DNA from: Bacteroidales bacterium UBA1680
GTDB lineage: Bacteria; Bacteroidota; Bacteroidia; Bacteroidales; UBA932
NCBI GenBank assembly: GCA_002320605.1
Contig: DCKG01000001.1
Coordinates: 1-64,000 of the forward strand
Direction: 5' to 3'
Length of the DNA stretch: 64,000 nucleotides
How positions within the stretch are numbered: position 1 is the stretch's first letter; every line of letters starts with the position of its first letter. Under the pieces are notes generated by a model, which made no database searches, had not been told where the DNA came from, and was given only the letters and a program-made list of their open reading frames with translations. This document shows positions 35,037 through 44,171 of the stretch, one piece after another. Position numbers and translations under genes: made by a program.

Positions 35037-35066
35037 AAAAAAGGAGACCATCGGGCCTCCTCTTTT
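35037..35066 (-). terminator. Terminator of the exbB-exbD operon
   Basis: On the minus strand AGGAG pairs with CTCCT across a GC-rich loop, extended by an A/T-rich stem and followed by TTTTTT. It sits 21 bases after the last exbD stop codon. Confidence 0.65.
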
Positions 35067-35087
35067 TAAGAATATATCGATTCAGAA

Positions 35088-35570
35088 TTATTTGTTCTGA
35101 TCTCTGTTGGCAGCGTACATGATCTTAAGCGCGGAGCAGCGTCTCAGCTCCTGCTTAACATCTGTCACGATGCCCATTCGCACATCTCTGTCCGCCTTTA
35201 TTGACACAGTCATTAGCTGACGGTCAGCCTCGCTCATAGCCTCACGTTCGGAAGCTATGAAATCCCTGATGTCATCAACGGTCTTGAAAGAGTCATTCAG
35301 CTGGATACGAGCATCTGTACCATACTGCCCCTGATATTGAGCATTAGGGGAGCCAATATAGATGTAGGAAGCCAGATCCTTTCTCTCAAGTTTAGCAACC
35401 TCTGTAACTGAAGGAAGCTTTACCTTGACCTTGACTTCGGTGGAACGCATCTGCGTAGTCACCATGAAGAAGAACAGAAACATGAACACGATATCGGAGC
35501 TTGTTCCGATCTCCGGCATGTCTTTCTTACCACTTCTTTTAAATACTGCCATAGGTTTTTTCCTCCTCAA
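35088..35570 (-). CDS. exbD: ExbD/TolR biopolymer transport protein
   Basis: 160 aa. One transmembrane helix (about 25-45: SSDIVFMFLFFFMVTTQM) with the conserved Asp of the proton path, followed by the periplasmic ExbD domain. It works with ExbB to energise TonB. It follows a second ExbD gene directly (35571); paired ExbD subunits are usual in Bacteroidota. Confidence 0.92.
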   Translation of the reverse strand: MRRKKPMAVFKRSGKKDMPEIGTSSDIVFMFLFFFMVTTQMRSTEVKVKVKLPSVTEVAKLERKDLASYIYIGSPNAQYQGQYGTDARIQLNDSFKTVDDIRDFIASEREAMSEADRQLMTVSIKADRDVRMGIVTDVKQELRRCSALKIMYAANRDQNK

Positions 35571-36149
35571 TTACTTTTTGTTGACATCCTTAGGTTCTGC
35601 CTCGGAAATGTTCTGTGGAATAGCGTCTCTGACGATTTTCTGCTGATCTTCGGTAAGATTCGCATAACGTCTTCCGAAGTGCTGTCTTGAGAAATCGTCT
35701 CGGATTTCATTGATAGCCTTCACGAGTTCGTTCTGAACATGAATGTAGGCGTCGTAGCTGGTTCCACGGTCATTCTGAAGTGAAATAACGCCTTTTGAGA
35801 CAGGATAAGTTCCGAATCCCTCTATTTCCTTATTCTCCCTTTCTGGAAGTTTCGGGTCATTATTCGGGTTCGTGAGGAATTCCTTGATCTTATCTTTAAG
35901 CTGACTAACATCCATTGGCTGGTCACCGGCAAACAATCTATCACCAGAGTTGATTCTCACGATGATGATGTTCCTCTCATTAACCTTCATGTCTTCTACC
36001 TTCTGGTTCTTGTCAGGCATTGGAGGCAGACGACGCTGCAATCCAGCCTGCTGATCCATAGTGGATGTCATCAGGAAGTAGCACAACAGAAGGAACGCTA
36101 TGTCGGCTGTTGACTGAGTATTAAGGCCCGGTGTTTTTCTTTTAGCCAT
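35571..36149 (-). CDS. exbD: ExbD/TolR biopolymer transport protein (second copy)
   Basis: 192 aa. The transmembrane helix STADIAFLLLCYFLMTSTM (about residues 13-31) again carries the Asp; the periplasmic part is longer than its partner's. It lies back to back with the 35088 copy and 9 nt after the small membrane protein gene. Confidence 0.92.
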   Translation of the reverse strand: MAKRKTPGLNTQSTADIAFLLLCYFLMTSTMDQQAGLQRRLPPMPDKNQKVEDMKVNERNIIIVRINSGDRLFAGDQPMDVSQLKDKIKEFLTNPNNDPKLPERENKEIEGFGTYPVSKGVISLQNDRGTSYDAYIHVQNELVKAINEIRDDFSRQHFGRRYANLTEDQQKIVRDAIPQNISEAEPKDVNKK

Positions 36150-36158
36150 GATAGAATG

Positions 36159-36575
36159 TTATTTTTTTAGAGCGTTTCTGATGATTCCGAATATGATCGC
36201 GCAAATTGCCAAGCCACCGAGAATGTAAGTCAGGGTGAGCATCGTGTCTGTGAACTTAAGTATCTGCTGTGAAGGTTGAGTCTTCACGTTGAATGCAGGA
36301 GCTCCAGATGCGACTGCATAGGCGATCAGCACAACGACGGCTGCCACTACGATTACGAGCAGAGCCTTTACCAACCCCTTAGGGTTGTTCTTGGCTGTGA
36401 TGAATATTGCGATTCCTATCCAGATAATCACCGCTGCGATTAGCAGAAAGTAGGTGTACCGGAGGATTACATCGACAGACGTAGGATTCGTCTCCCCTGA
36501 TGCGAAAGCCCAAATCCCTAGAACGATGCCTAGAAGTCCCAATATCCAGCCTATTAATTTAAATATTTTGTTCAT
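36159..36575 (-). CDS. Small four-helix membrane protein in exb operon
   Basis: 138 aa with four hydrophobic segments (about 4-25, 37-60, 70-90, 110-133). No named family recognised, though a gene of this type between exbB and exbD is common in Bacteroidota. An accessory part of the ExbB/ExbD motor is a reasonable guess from position. Confidence 0.75.
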   Translation of the reverse strand: MNKIFKLIGWILGLLGIVLGIWAFASGETNPTSVDVILRYTYFLLIAAVIIWIGIAIFITAKNNPKGLVKALLVIVVAAVVVLIAYAVASGAPAFNVKTQPSQQILKFTDTMLTLTYILGGLAICAIIFGIIRNALKK

Positions 36576-36605
36576 TATGATTGATTCTAAAAGAGTTCCG
36601 ACAAT

Positions 36606-37418
36606 TTATTTCTTATCCTGATATTTGGCAAGAACATCGACGAGTCCGATGGATGCTTCCTCCATGTCGATTGACAAAGCGTCGATCCTGGAAAGGATAT
36701 AATTGTAGAACACCTGAAGAATCATGGCAACGATAAGACCGCCGACGGTTGTGATAAGGGCGACCTTCATACCTCCTGCAACGATGGTAGGGGAAATGTC
36801 GCCGGCTGCCTCAATTGCGTCGAAGGCCTGTACCATACCGATAACTGTTCCCAAGAATCCGAGGGAAGGAGCAAGGGCGATGAACAGCGCGATCCATGAA
36901 AGGTTGTTCTCCATAAGACTCATTTGAACGCCGCCAGAGGATGTGATTCTCTTCTCGACTACGTCCAGGCCTTCGTCATAGTGAAGGAGACCATCGTAGA
37001 AAATGCTTGCAACAGGTCCTTTTGTATCGCGGCAAACATCCTTTGCCTTTTCGATTCCACCCTGTGCGAGAGCATCCTCGACATTCTTGAGAAGCTTCTT
37101 GGTATTCGTCTTCGCGAAAGAAAGATAGAGGATACGCTCGATAGAAAGAGCAAGACCTAGAATCAAGCAGAGCAAGATAGCTGACATGAAGCCTGCGCCT
37201 CCTTGGATGAAGTAGGACTTTACCTGCTGATGGAAAGGAACTTCCTCACCTGTACCCTTGAGAAGATCCTCGGCGGTCATCTCCTGAGGCTCATCTGCAG
37301 CCTGAACTTGCTCAGTTGCGGCAGCTTCGCTACCTTGAGCTTGATCCTGTGCTGAAGCGATGTTCGCAGTAATGGCAAGAACGCCAGCTACTGCCAAAAA
37401 CATGAAAAACTTTTTCAT
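36606..37418 (-). CDS. exbB: MotA/TolQ/ExbB proton channel protein
   Basis: 270 aa. A signal-like N-terminus (1-23, IASAQ) and an acidic linker precede three transmembrane helices. The MotA/TolQ/ExbB domain includes LFIALAPSLGFLGTVIGMVQ and MKVALITTVGGLIVAMILQV. First gene of the four-gene proton-motor operon that drives TonB-dependent transport. Confidence 0.94.
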   Translation of the reverse strand: MKKFFMFLAVAGVLAITANIASAQDQAQGSEAAATEQVQAADEPQEMTAEDLLKGTGEEVPFHQQVKSYFIQGGAGFMSAILLCLILGLALSIERILYLSFAKTNTKKLLKNVEDALAQGGIEKAKDVCRDTKGPVASIFYDGLLHYDEGLDVVEKRITSSGGVQMSLMENNLSWIALFIALAPSLGFLGTVIGMVQAFDAIEAAGDISPTIVAGGMKVALITTVGGLIVAMILQVFYNYILSRIDALSIDMEEASIGLVDVLAKYQDKK

Positions 37419-37543
37419 ACTGTTTTCGTGTGTTTTAATTAATAATGTATTAGATAGTTATCTTTCTAAAACAAATTATTTGGGAGCTTTTCTGGCTACC
37501 CAAAACCGATGCAATTTAGCAAATATTTTTCAAAAGGCAATGT

Positions 37544-38578
37544 TTAGATTGAAATTTCTCCTTGCAGGTTTTCGCCCAGTCGCTTTTTCACGCATTCATT
37601 GTCTTTCGATTTTCCCATGAGATAAAAAAGTTTTCCAAGAGCGCCTTCGGTCGTGATGTCTTGCCCTGATATCACCCCCAGCTCTTTCAGAGCCTTGCCA
37701 GTCGCATAAATGCTCATGTTGACTGTCCCAGAAATGCATTGGGTGACATTCATCATTATTTTGCCCATTTCCGATGCTTCTCTGATTATGTCGGTGAACC
37801 ATTGCTTGGAAGGCGCATTGCCGGAACCGTATGTCTCCAGGATGACAGCCCTCGTCTCGGGGCCGCAGAGGAAATACCTCATCACTTGCGGAGTGATTCC
37901 AGGATGTATCTTCAGGATTGACACCCTGGTATCCAATTCTGTGCTGATTTTCAGTGGTTCTTCCCAAACATCTGGCCGCCTGATGGCTCCTAGGTCGTAT
38001 TTTATGCTTATCCCTGCCTCTGCCAGAGAAGGATAATTCGGGGATGAGAAAGCGCTGAAGGCCTCTGAGCTTATTTTCGTGCTTCGATTACCCCTTAGCA
38101 GCTTGGAATTGAAATAAATGGAGACCTCTGGAACAATCGAATGTCCATTGGAGTCCCTTGCGGATGCTATCTCAACGGCAGAAACTAGATTCTCCTTGCC
38201 ATCGGTGCGCGGCACTCCGATGGGCAACTGGCTTCCCGTGAATACGACAGGCTTGGACAGGTTTTCTAGCATGAAGCTTAGGGCTGAAGCTGAATATGCC
38301 ATCGTATCTGTGCCATGCAGGACAACGAAACCGTCATAATCATCATAACGTTCTTTGATGAGGCTCGCTAATTTCTGCCACATGGAAGGCTCAACGTCGG
38401 AAGAGTCTATCAGTGGATTGAAAGTGAAGGCATCAACCCTGAAGGCGAATTTCTTAAGTTCAGGGACCTCGTCGAGTATCTGGCTGAAATCGAATGGTTT
38501 CAAGGTCATGTCTACAGGATCCTGCTTCATCCCGATGGTCCCGCCAGTATATATCATGAGTATTGATGACTTCGTCAT
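37544..38578 (-). CDS. ansA: Type I asparaginase
   Basis: 344 aa. Catalytic motifs TGGTIGM (first Thr, near residue 11) and HGTDTMAYSASAL (second Thr, near 89). No signal peptide, fitting the cytoplasmic type I enzyme. Hydrolyses asparagine to aspartate and ammonia. It follows tatD by 1 nt. Confidence 0.94.
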   Translation of the reverse strand: MTKSSILMIYTGGTIGMKQDPVDMTLKPFDFSQILDEVPELKKFAFRVDAFTFNPLIDSSDVEPSMWQKLASLIKERYDDYDGFVVLHGTDTMAYSASALSFMLENLSKPVVFTGSQLPIGVPRTDGKENLVSAVEIASARDSNGHSIVPEVSIYFNSKLLRGNRSTKISSEAFSAFSSPNYPSLAEAGISIKYDLGAIRRPDVWEEPLKISTELDTRVSILKIHPGITPQVMRYFLCGPETRAVILETYGSGNAPSKQWFTDIIREASEMGKIMMNVTQCISGTVNMSIYATGKALKELGVISGQDITTEGALGKLFYLMGKSKDNECVKKRLGENLQGEISI

Positions 38579-38579
38579 A

Positions 38580-39389
38580 TTATTTGATATTGAATAGTTT
38601 ATAGGCGTTGTATGTGGTCGCTTCCGCTACCTCTTCGAGGTTCGTGCCTTTGATCTCGGCTACCTTGGATGCGATTACAGGAATATATGAACTCTCGTTC
38701 CTGGCACCTCTATGCGGAACGGGAGCCAAGTATGGAGCATCCGTCTCAAGGACGATCCTATCCAGAGGGAGACGCCTGACGACTTCCGCAAGGGATGCTT
38801 TCTTGAATGTCACTACTCCGCCTACCCCGATGTACCAGTCTCCCATTCTAGAAAGCTCCATGAAACTTTCGTAGCTTCCAGCGTAGCAGTGCATATTCCC
38901 TCTGAGTCCCAGAGACTTGTGCGCTTTGATGACATCTAAGAAGTCGCCCATCGCATCGCGCAGATGAATGTTCACCGGCATGTCATGCTCGGCGGCGTAT
39001 TCAAGCTGCCACGCCAGGGCTTCTTTCTGTTCGGCTGAATAAGCCTTGCCCTCATGATAGTCTAGGCCGATTTCCCCCATGGCGGCGAAGGTCCGTCCCT
39101 CTGCCTCCCATGCCTGAGCGGCCTTCACCATTGCTTTGATTTCATCACGCCAGTTCTCCTTGACGGAGCCAGGATAGAGACCTATCATGGCTCTGAGCTC
39201 TTTGGGGAAGCGCCTGACGATGTCGAGCATTGTGCCGCGTTCGGTGCTATCAACATCCGCCTGCAGCATTATTTCGACTCCGGCGGTGACTGCCCTCTGA
39301 ATGTAGCCAAGGGCTTCATCGCTACCTGCGGCATCTTTCCCTCTGAAAGACTCGTCGGTTATGTGACAGTGTGTGTCTACGAAAATCAT
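38580..39389 (-). CDS. tatD: TatD-family DNase
   Basis: 269 aa. Metal-dependent hydrolase motifs: DTHCHITD at the N-terminus, GEIGLDYHEGKAYSAEQK in the middle, NIHLRDA, HCYAGS and ETDAPYLAP at the end. TatD enzymes are 3'-5' exonucleases linked to repair. Upstream partner of ansA. Confidence 0.95.
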   Translation of the reverse strand: MIFVDTHCHITDESFRGKDAAGSDEALGYIQRAVTAGVEIMLQADVDSTERGTMLDIVRRFPKELRAMIGLYPGSVKENWRDEIKAMVKAAQAWEAEGRTFAAMGEIGLDYHEGKAYSAEQKEALAWQLEYAAEHDMPVNIHLRDAMGDFLDVIKAHKSLGLRGNMHCYAGSYESFMELSRMGDWYIGVGGVVTFKKASLAEVVRRLPLDRIVLETDAPYLAPVPHRGARNESSYIPVIASKVAEIKGTNLEEVAEATTYNAYKLFNIK

Positions 39390-39394
39390 GACTT

Positions 39395-39402
39395 CAAATT
39401 TA
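39395..39402 (-). promoter_or_regulatory. -7 box of tatD-ansA
   Basis: TAAATTTG on the minus strand, 5 bases before the tatD ATG; use of it would give a nearly leaderless transcript. Confidence 0.45.
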
Positions 39403-39578
39403 TTAAAAATCGTTGTCTTTGCGTTAAAATCCTAATGATTTTAAAAATTTCATTGAAAGATTTTTTCATCGTTTCTGAAAACAGAAAAAATCCTAGGAGG
39501 AAACAGAAATACTTTTTACGCACCCTTGCCACTTGTCTCTTTTATGAATATATTGCTGGCCGAAAGAGATAGTAGAGT

Positions 39579-40793
39579 ATGGAGGGAGATTTTGAGGAAA
39601 GGGCTGCTCTTTGTGCCCTGAACAGAATTTTCGGTTTCGAGCCGAAACTGGGAATGAGCCTGGTCGGGAATTTCGGTGGGGCAGCGAATGTTTTCTCGGC
39701 TGGCAGGAAGGCCGTTGGAGAAGTGCTAGGGCCTTATAATATGAAATATGCCCAGCAAATAAGTTCTAGCGCGTTCGATTCGGCTGCTATGGAACTGGAA
39801 AAGCTTGTCTCGCATGGTTGCCGCTTCATCGGCTATGGTGAAATAGGTTATCCACAGTTGCTGAGGGAATGCGACGACCCGCCTTTAGGTATATATTATA
39901 GAGGCGTTTCTGCTCCTGAGGAAGTCTTCACCACTGTCGGCTCGCCAGATAACTCTGGTCATCCGGTTTCTAAGACCAAGACATGCATAGCAGTTGTCGG
40001 AACCAGGAAGATTTCGTCTTACGGCAGGGACTGGTGTGAGAGAATCGTGAAGGCTATGTCGAAAGCCACGGTGAAACCTCTTGTGGTGAGCGGGTTGGCC
40101 TTGGGCGTTGATGCCGTTGCCCATAGGACGGCTCTGGAGAACGGATTGAAGACGGTTGCTGTAATGGCAACCGGAATAGACCAGATTTATCCTTCGCAGC
40201 ATCATGACCTAGGCGGACAGATAGCTTCTACGCCTGGCTGCGGGCTTGTTTCTGATTATCCGCCTGATACTCAGGCAGTGGCGATCAATTTCATACGCAG
40301 GAACCGCATCATAGCTGGCATCTGCAAGTCTACTCTTCTCATAGAGTCTAAGATAAAGGGAGGAGGAATGATTACTGCGCACCTGGCAAACTCCTATGAC
40401 AGGGAAGTGTTCGCCCTGCCCGGGAGGGTGGATGATCCATATTCGCAAGGATGCAATCTGCTGATACGGCAGAACTTGGCAGAGCCGATAGGGGATTTGG
40501 CGGAACTGATGCAGAAGCTAAGTCTCGGAAAGACGATGCTTCGCCATCAGGAGGATTTCGTAGAGGCTGTCCGTGAATATTACAAAGTGCAGTTCAATGA
40601 AGACGATTTGGCTCAAATCTGCTCAATAGCTCAGTGCATCAAGAAAAACCGAGGCATTTCCATGGACGAAATCTGCCAACAGAAGCACCTGTCATTCAAT
40701 GCCTTGTCGAATTGCGTGACACAGCTGGAGTGTGACGGGTTCATTACCGTCGACATACTTCAGCATTGTTCGGCCAGGAGCAATAACCTTTGA
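39579..40793 (+). CDS. dprA: DNA-processing protein DprA
   Basis: 404 aa. An N-terminal helix-hairpin-helix-type region (about 1-70) precedes the Rossmann-like DprA core with VVGTRKISSYGRDWCE, SGLALGVDAVAHRTAL and the GGGMITAHLANSYDREVFAL segment. A C-terminal winged-helix region follows (NRGISMDEICQQKHLSFNAL). It loads RecA on incoming single strands in transformable bacteria. No other competence genes are in the window apart from general recombination (recN). Confidence 0.95.
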   Translation: MEGDFEERAALCALNRIFGFEPKLGMSLVGNFGGAANVFSAGRKAVGEVLGPYNMKYAQQISSSAFDSAAMELEKLVSHGCRFIGYGEIGYPQLLRECDDPPLGIYYRGVSAPEEVFTTVGSPDNSGHPVSKTKTCIAVVGTRKISSYGRDWCERIVKAMSKATVKPLVVSGLALGVDAVAHRTALENGLKTVAVMATGIDQIYPSQHHDLGGQIASTPGCGLVSDYPPDTQAVAINFIRRNRIIAGICKSTLLIESKIKGGGMITAHLANSYDREVFALPGRVDDPYSQGCNLLIRQNLAEPIGDLAELMQKLSLGKTMLRHQEDFVEAVREYYKVQFNEDDLAQICSIAQCIKKNRGISMDEICQQKHLSFNALSNCVTQLECDGFITVDILQHCSARSNNL

Positions 40794-40852
40794 AAACGCC
40801 TTGTCAGCACCAAGCCTTGCAATCCTGAGATAATGTTTGGCGTAGGACTTGC

Positions 40853-41671
40853 TTAGTCGGTACCGGCATTTTCCAAATGAGTCGTGTCCCAGCTTAGGAT
40901 ATATTCACGGCCGCTTACAGGAATGAACAAATTCACCAATTTTGCCTTAGGGGCATATTTCGCGTATGCATGGCCTTCGATGGCATTGTACGGAGGAATG
41001 TCGTAATCGCGCAGGTAGCCGATGTTCTGGCGCTTGATTTCTTGCATGTTCTCGTTCTGACGATGATTGTACATCATGGTGAAGGCAATCGCAGCCTCGT
41101 CGACGAATGCCGTAGCAATATTTGCAGCTAGGGAATCGTTATCCTCATCGGAGCTCTGGATAATCATCTGCACGATCAGAGATATGAAAAATGTGCCTGC
41201 CGTGACGCCTACGGTTTTCCATACCTTGCGGCTATGCACCCTGCTATAATACTTATTGTTCGAAAATAGCTTCACGGGACCGTCCATGGTGGAAATTCTC
41301 ATGTTTCCGAAGTCGTAATGCACGGTGCTGTCTGTATTGTTCTGCAGGTACAGGTCCACTCGGTAATATTTCCCGTAATTTTTCAGGTAGCGCACGTTCA
41401 TGAGCACATCCAAGCCGTCCTGAGTGAACACTTTCCACACGTTTCCGTTATCGTCCATCATCATTGACGAACCATCCTGCGTGGTCGCTTCTCTCATAAT
41501 CAGTTTCTGAGGACCAGAGGGAATAGTGTCCTTATAAAGTTCCTGTAATTTGACAGTGTCAGCTTTTGCCAGAGTGTCGGCAACGGAAGAAGTCGCAAGC
41601 GTGTCTGGGGTTTGCGAATATGCTGTCGTGGAAAGGCACAGCACCAATAGAATGAGTAGCGATCTGTCCAT
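40853..41671 (-). CDS. Secreted/membrane protein of unknown function
   Basis: 272 aa. Signal peptide (1-19, TAYSQ), a beta-rich domain (about 60-145: MDDNGNVWKVFTQDGLDVLM...), one internal hydrophobic segment (about 152-172) and a C-terminal region with LVNLFIPVSGREYILSWDT. There is some similarity in outline to the DUF4138 group, but I do not claim membership. Last gene of the envelope operon that begins with the AI-2E permease. Confidence 0.65.
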   Translation of the reverse strand: MDRSLLILLVLCLSTTAYSQTPDTLATSSVADTLAKADTVKLQELYKDTIPSGPQKLIMREATTQDGSSMMMDDNGNVWKVFTQDGLDVLMNVRYLKNYGKYYRVDLYLQNNTDSTVHYDFGNMRISTMDGPVKLFSNNKYYSRVHSRKVWKTVGVTAGTFFISLIVQMIIQSSDEDNDSLAANIATAFVDEAAIAFTMMYNHRQNENMQEIKRQNIGYLRDYDIPPYNAIEGHAYAKYAPKAKLVNLFIPVSGREYILSWDTTHLENAGTD

Positions 41672-41704
41672 GCTTTATGTTGGTCTAGCGCAGGCGGCTC
41701 GTGG

Positions 41705-43204
41705 TCACTGGACTGCCTCGTAAAGTTTCTTAAGCTCCTCTCTAGGTACGGCAAGGAGCAGGGTGTCTTGGTAATACGTCGGATGAGGAATCCTGAATAT
41801 CACCGAATCCTTCGCCTGCTCTATCCTTACGTCTTTGAAAGATGCCGTATCCGGCAGGGAGACCACCGAGTCAGCTTCGTAAGAAGGATATATGCCGTAT
41901 ATGTCTACATTGTAGTTTACGAGGTCCCTGATCGCAGTGGTATCTTCCCTGTAATTCCATTCCAGGTATGTCAGCTTATCGATCAGCCTCTCAGTGGTAG
42001 CTGAGTCTGCCTTGGACATCATTGATGAGTATGTGCTGCTGTCGGCAGGAAATTTCGTTATTCCGTTATCCATCATTATGTTCCTTGCGTCTTTCTGGAT
42101 GATTCTCCTCGTCGTGGAGGTGAAATTCCATGGTCCCACAGAGGTGAGCAGGAAGACAAGCGCAAAAGATGCCGGAATCCACCAGAAGCGCTTCCCGCGG
42201 CTGAAAATCAGCCCCAGGCAGATGCCGTAGCACCACAGGTTGAATGCCAGCAAGTAAAGCCTTTCAATGGTTGCACCATAGTCTCCGATTCTTTTGAATA
42301 TGCCAACGCTCATTAGCGCCAGAAGAGGCAGCATGGCTACTGGAATCCAGCGAAGCACAGCCGCTGAAAGCGGTTTTTCGTTTTCCGAATATGCTTCCGG
42401 GTAGAGCAGGAAAAGCAGTAGCAGGCAGATGGCGAAGCTCACTGTGACCGGGATGGCGACCCAGCCGTTCGGCAGAGTCCACGTTACCAGAATCTTGATG
42501 GCGTAGACGTAGAGGATTGCCAAGTAAGCTGCCGTCACGGGCAGAACCAGCCATTTCGTGACCCCTTTTACGAATTTTCCAAGGTTGGTGGAATAGTCGT
42601 GCTTTGCCTGCCCTTCGGGAACGAATTGCAGCAGCATGGTGGGGAATAGCAGCGTCCATGAGATGACAGCCGCCATGAAGTAGGCATAGTCCGTGACATT
42701 TATCTTGAATAGCATGTTCAGGGCGCTCATTATTAGGAATATGGCAAGCATGAAAATTAGCGTGACGATTCCTGTCGCAGCCAGCACCACGACCATACGT
42801 ATCGTAAAGTTCACCAAAGGCACATCGTTCCGTTCCTTGTAGAATGAGTTTATGAAGCATGCTATGAACACCAGGACGGAGATGCTGCCCATCGCAGTTT
42901 GGCACGCGCCGTTAAAATTTTCAAAGAAGCAGCAATATGCCCAGAATCCAAAAAGGGCTGCCTGCAGCACGATTTCCGCCGCTATCCCAGGCTTTTCCTC
43001 CCGAAGAAGCTTCATGGCTACGGAAAGGAATGCTGCTGTGAAGCAGTACCAGAGCGTTGGAAACAGAAAAGAATCCCCATGCTTGACGGGAAACAGGACG
43101 AAGGCTGCCGCAACAAGCATGACTAAAAAAATGAATGCGATCCGGAATCGTCTGAATGCTGTGGCGAACCTTTCGCCAAGCTTAAGTTTCTGTGGCATAT
43201 TCAT
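41705..43204 (-). CDS. DUF4153-type multi-pass membrane protein
   Basis: 499 aa. About eleven or twelve transmembrane segments occupy the first 360 residues, and the last 130 are soluble. This fits DUF4153 proteins, which have no known activity. Sits between the esterase gene (10 nt) and the 40853 gene in the same direction. Confidence 0.75.
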   Translation of the reverse strand: MNMPQKLKLGERFATAFRRFRIAFIFLVMLVAAAFVLFPVKHGDSFLFPTLWYCFTAAFLSVAMKLLREEKPGIAAEIVLQAALFGFWAYCCFFENFNGACQTAMGSISVLVFIACFINSFYKERNDVPLVNFTIRMVVVLAATGIVTLIFMLAIFLIMSALNMLFKINVTDYAYFMAAVISWTLLFPTMLLQFVPEGQAKHDYSTNLGKFVKGVTKWLVLPVTAAYLAILYVYAIKILVTWTLPNGWVAIPVTVSFAICLLLLFLLYPEAYSENEKPLSAAVLRWIPVAMLPLLALMSVGIFKRIGDYGATIERLYLLAFNLWCYGICLGLIFSRGKRFWWIPASFALVFLLTSVGPWNFTSTTRRIIQKDARNIMMDNGITKFPADSSTYSSMMSKADSATTERLIDKLTYLEWNYREDTTAIRDLVNYNVDIYGIYPSYEADSVVSLPDTASFKDVRIEQAKDSVIFRIPHPTYYQDTLLLAVPREELKKLYEAVQ

Positions 43205-43214
43205 AAAAAATCAT

Positions 43215-44171
43215 TTATTTCCCATATAGTTCCTTCCTGTTCTTCGAACCGGATGGCTGAGGTGCCTCAGGGTCGTCTATGCTGGAGTCGATGCTCCTTC
43301 GCACTCCTCTTGTCACCACCGTCTCAAGGAATCTCAGCTGCTCAGGGAAGGTCTGCGTCATGGATTCGGCTATTTCGTGTCCGTGTCCTTCGTAGCGGAA
43401 TATATTATAGGTGTATCCATTTTTCTTGAATATTTTGACGAGGGCGTCGGAGCCGAATATTCCCCAGCCGAAAAGTCGTATTTTCTTGTAATTCACCACC
43501 TTATCTGCGGTTCCGTGAAAAAATGCAGTCGGCGCCGGCTCTTTTTTGTAAGACGGCTTCCCTTCCATCGTGATTATCGCTCCGGAGAACGGCATCACCC
43601 CAGCGAAGTCGAATCCTTCGGGGAAAGCCTCGTTCGACCTGCCGTTGCAGAACAACCAGTCAGCTTCGAGAGAAGCGATTGCGCCAGCCGAGGACCCGCT
43701 GATTACCAGATTCCGGGCATCGACCCCGAAAGCCTTCTCGTTGTCCAGCAGGTATTTTACGGCTGAGAGCAAGTCTTCTGCCGCAAGCTGGGCGGCATTC
43801 CGGAATTGGCGTACTTGCCCCAGGCCTTTCTTGATAGCGATGCCTTTCAGGCCGAGACGGTAATCTATGGAAACGACGGCATAGCCCTCGTCATTCAGCA
43901 TCTTGAACCATTTCTGGTAACCCTTATCGTTTCTTTCCCCACCCTTGAATCCGCCTCCGAAGGCGAACAGCACGGTTGGCTTGGCGTGGCCGTCAATGGC
44001 GGTCTCGCTTCCCGCAGCAGTGGCGTAATAGTCGAGGCACAACTCCTGTCCGTCCTTTACTGCGAACCTGTAAGTTCCCGTGGGAGAATAAGTTTCCTGC
44101 GCTGAAGCGAATATCCCGCAGATCAAGAAAGCAGCCGATGCGAGGGCTGCAAGCATATTCCTTATATTCAT
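43215..44171 (-). CDS. Secreted alpha/beta hydrolase (esterase-like)
   Basis: 318 aa with a signal peptide (about 1-24). The oxyanion region FAFGGGFKGGERNDKGYQKW and the nucleophile elbow SGSSAGA (near residue 160) mark the hormone-sensitive-lipase/carboxylesterase side of the fold. The Asp of the triad is likely in FFHGTADKVV and the His in RYEGHGHEI. Substrate unknown; acetyl or feruloyl ester removal from polysaccharides would fit. The start overlaps the AI-2E gene stop. Confidence 0.88.
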   Translation of the reverse strand: MNIRNMLAALASAAFLICGIFASAQETYSPTGTYRFAVKDGQELCLDYYATAAGSETAIDGHAKPTVLFAFGGGFKGGERNDKGYQKWFKMLNDEGYAVVSIDYRLGLKGIAIKKGLGQVRQFRNAAQLAAEDLLSAVKYLLDNEKAFGVDARNLVISGSSAGAIASLEADWLFCNGRSNEAFPEGFDFAGVMPFSGAIITMEGKPSYKKEPAPTAFFHGTADKVVNYKKIRLFGWGIFGSDALVKIFKKNGYTYNIFRYEGHGHEIAESMTQTFPEQLRFLETVVTRGVRRSIDSSIDDPEAPQPSGSKNRKELYGK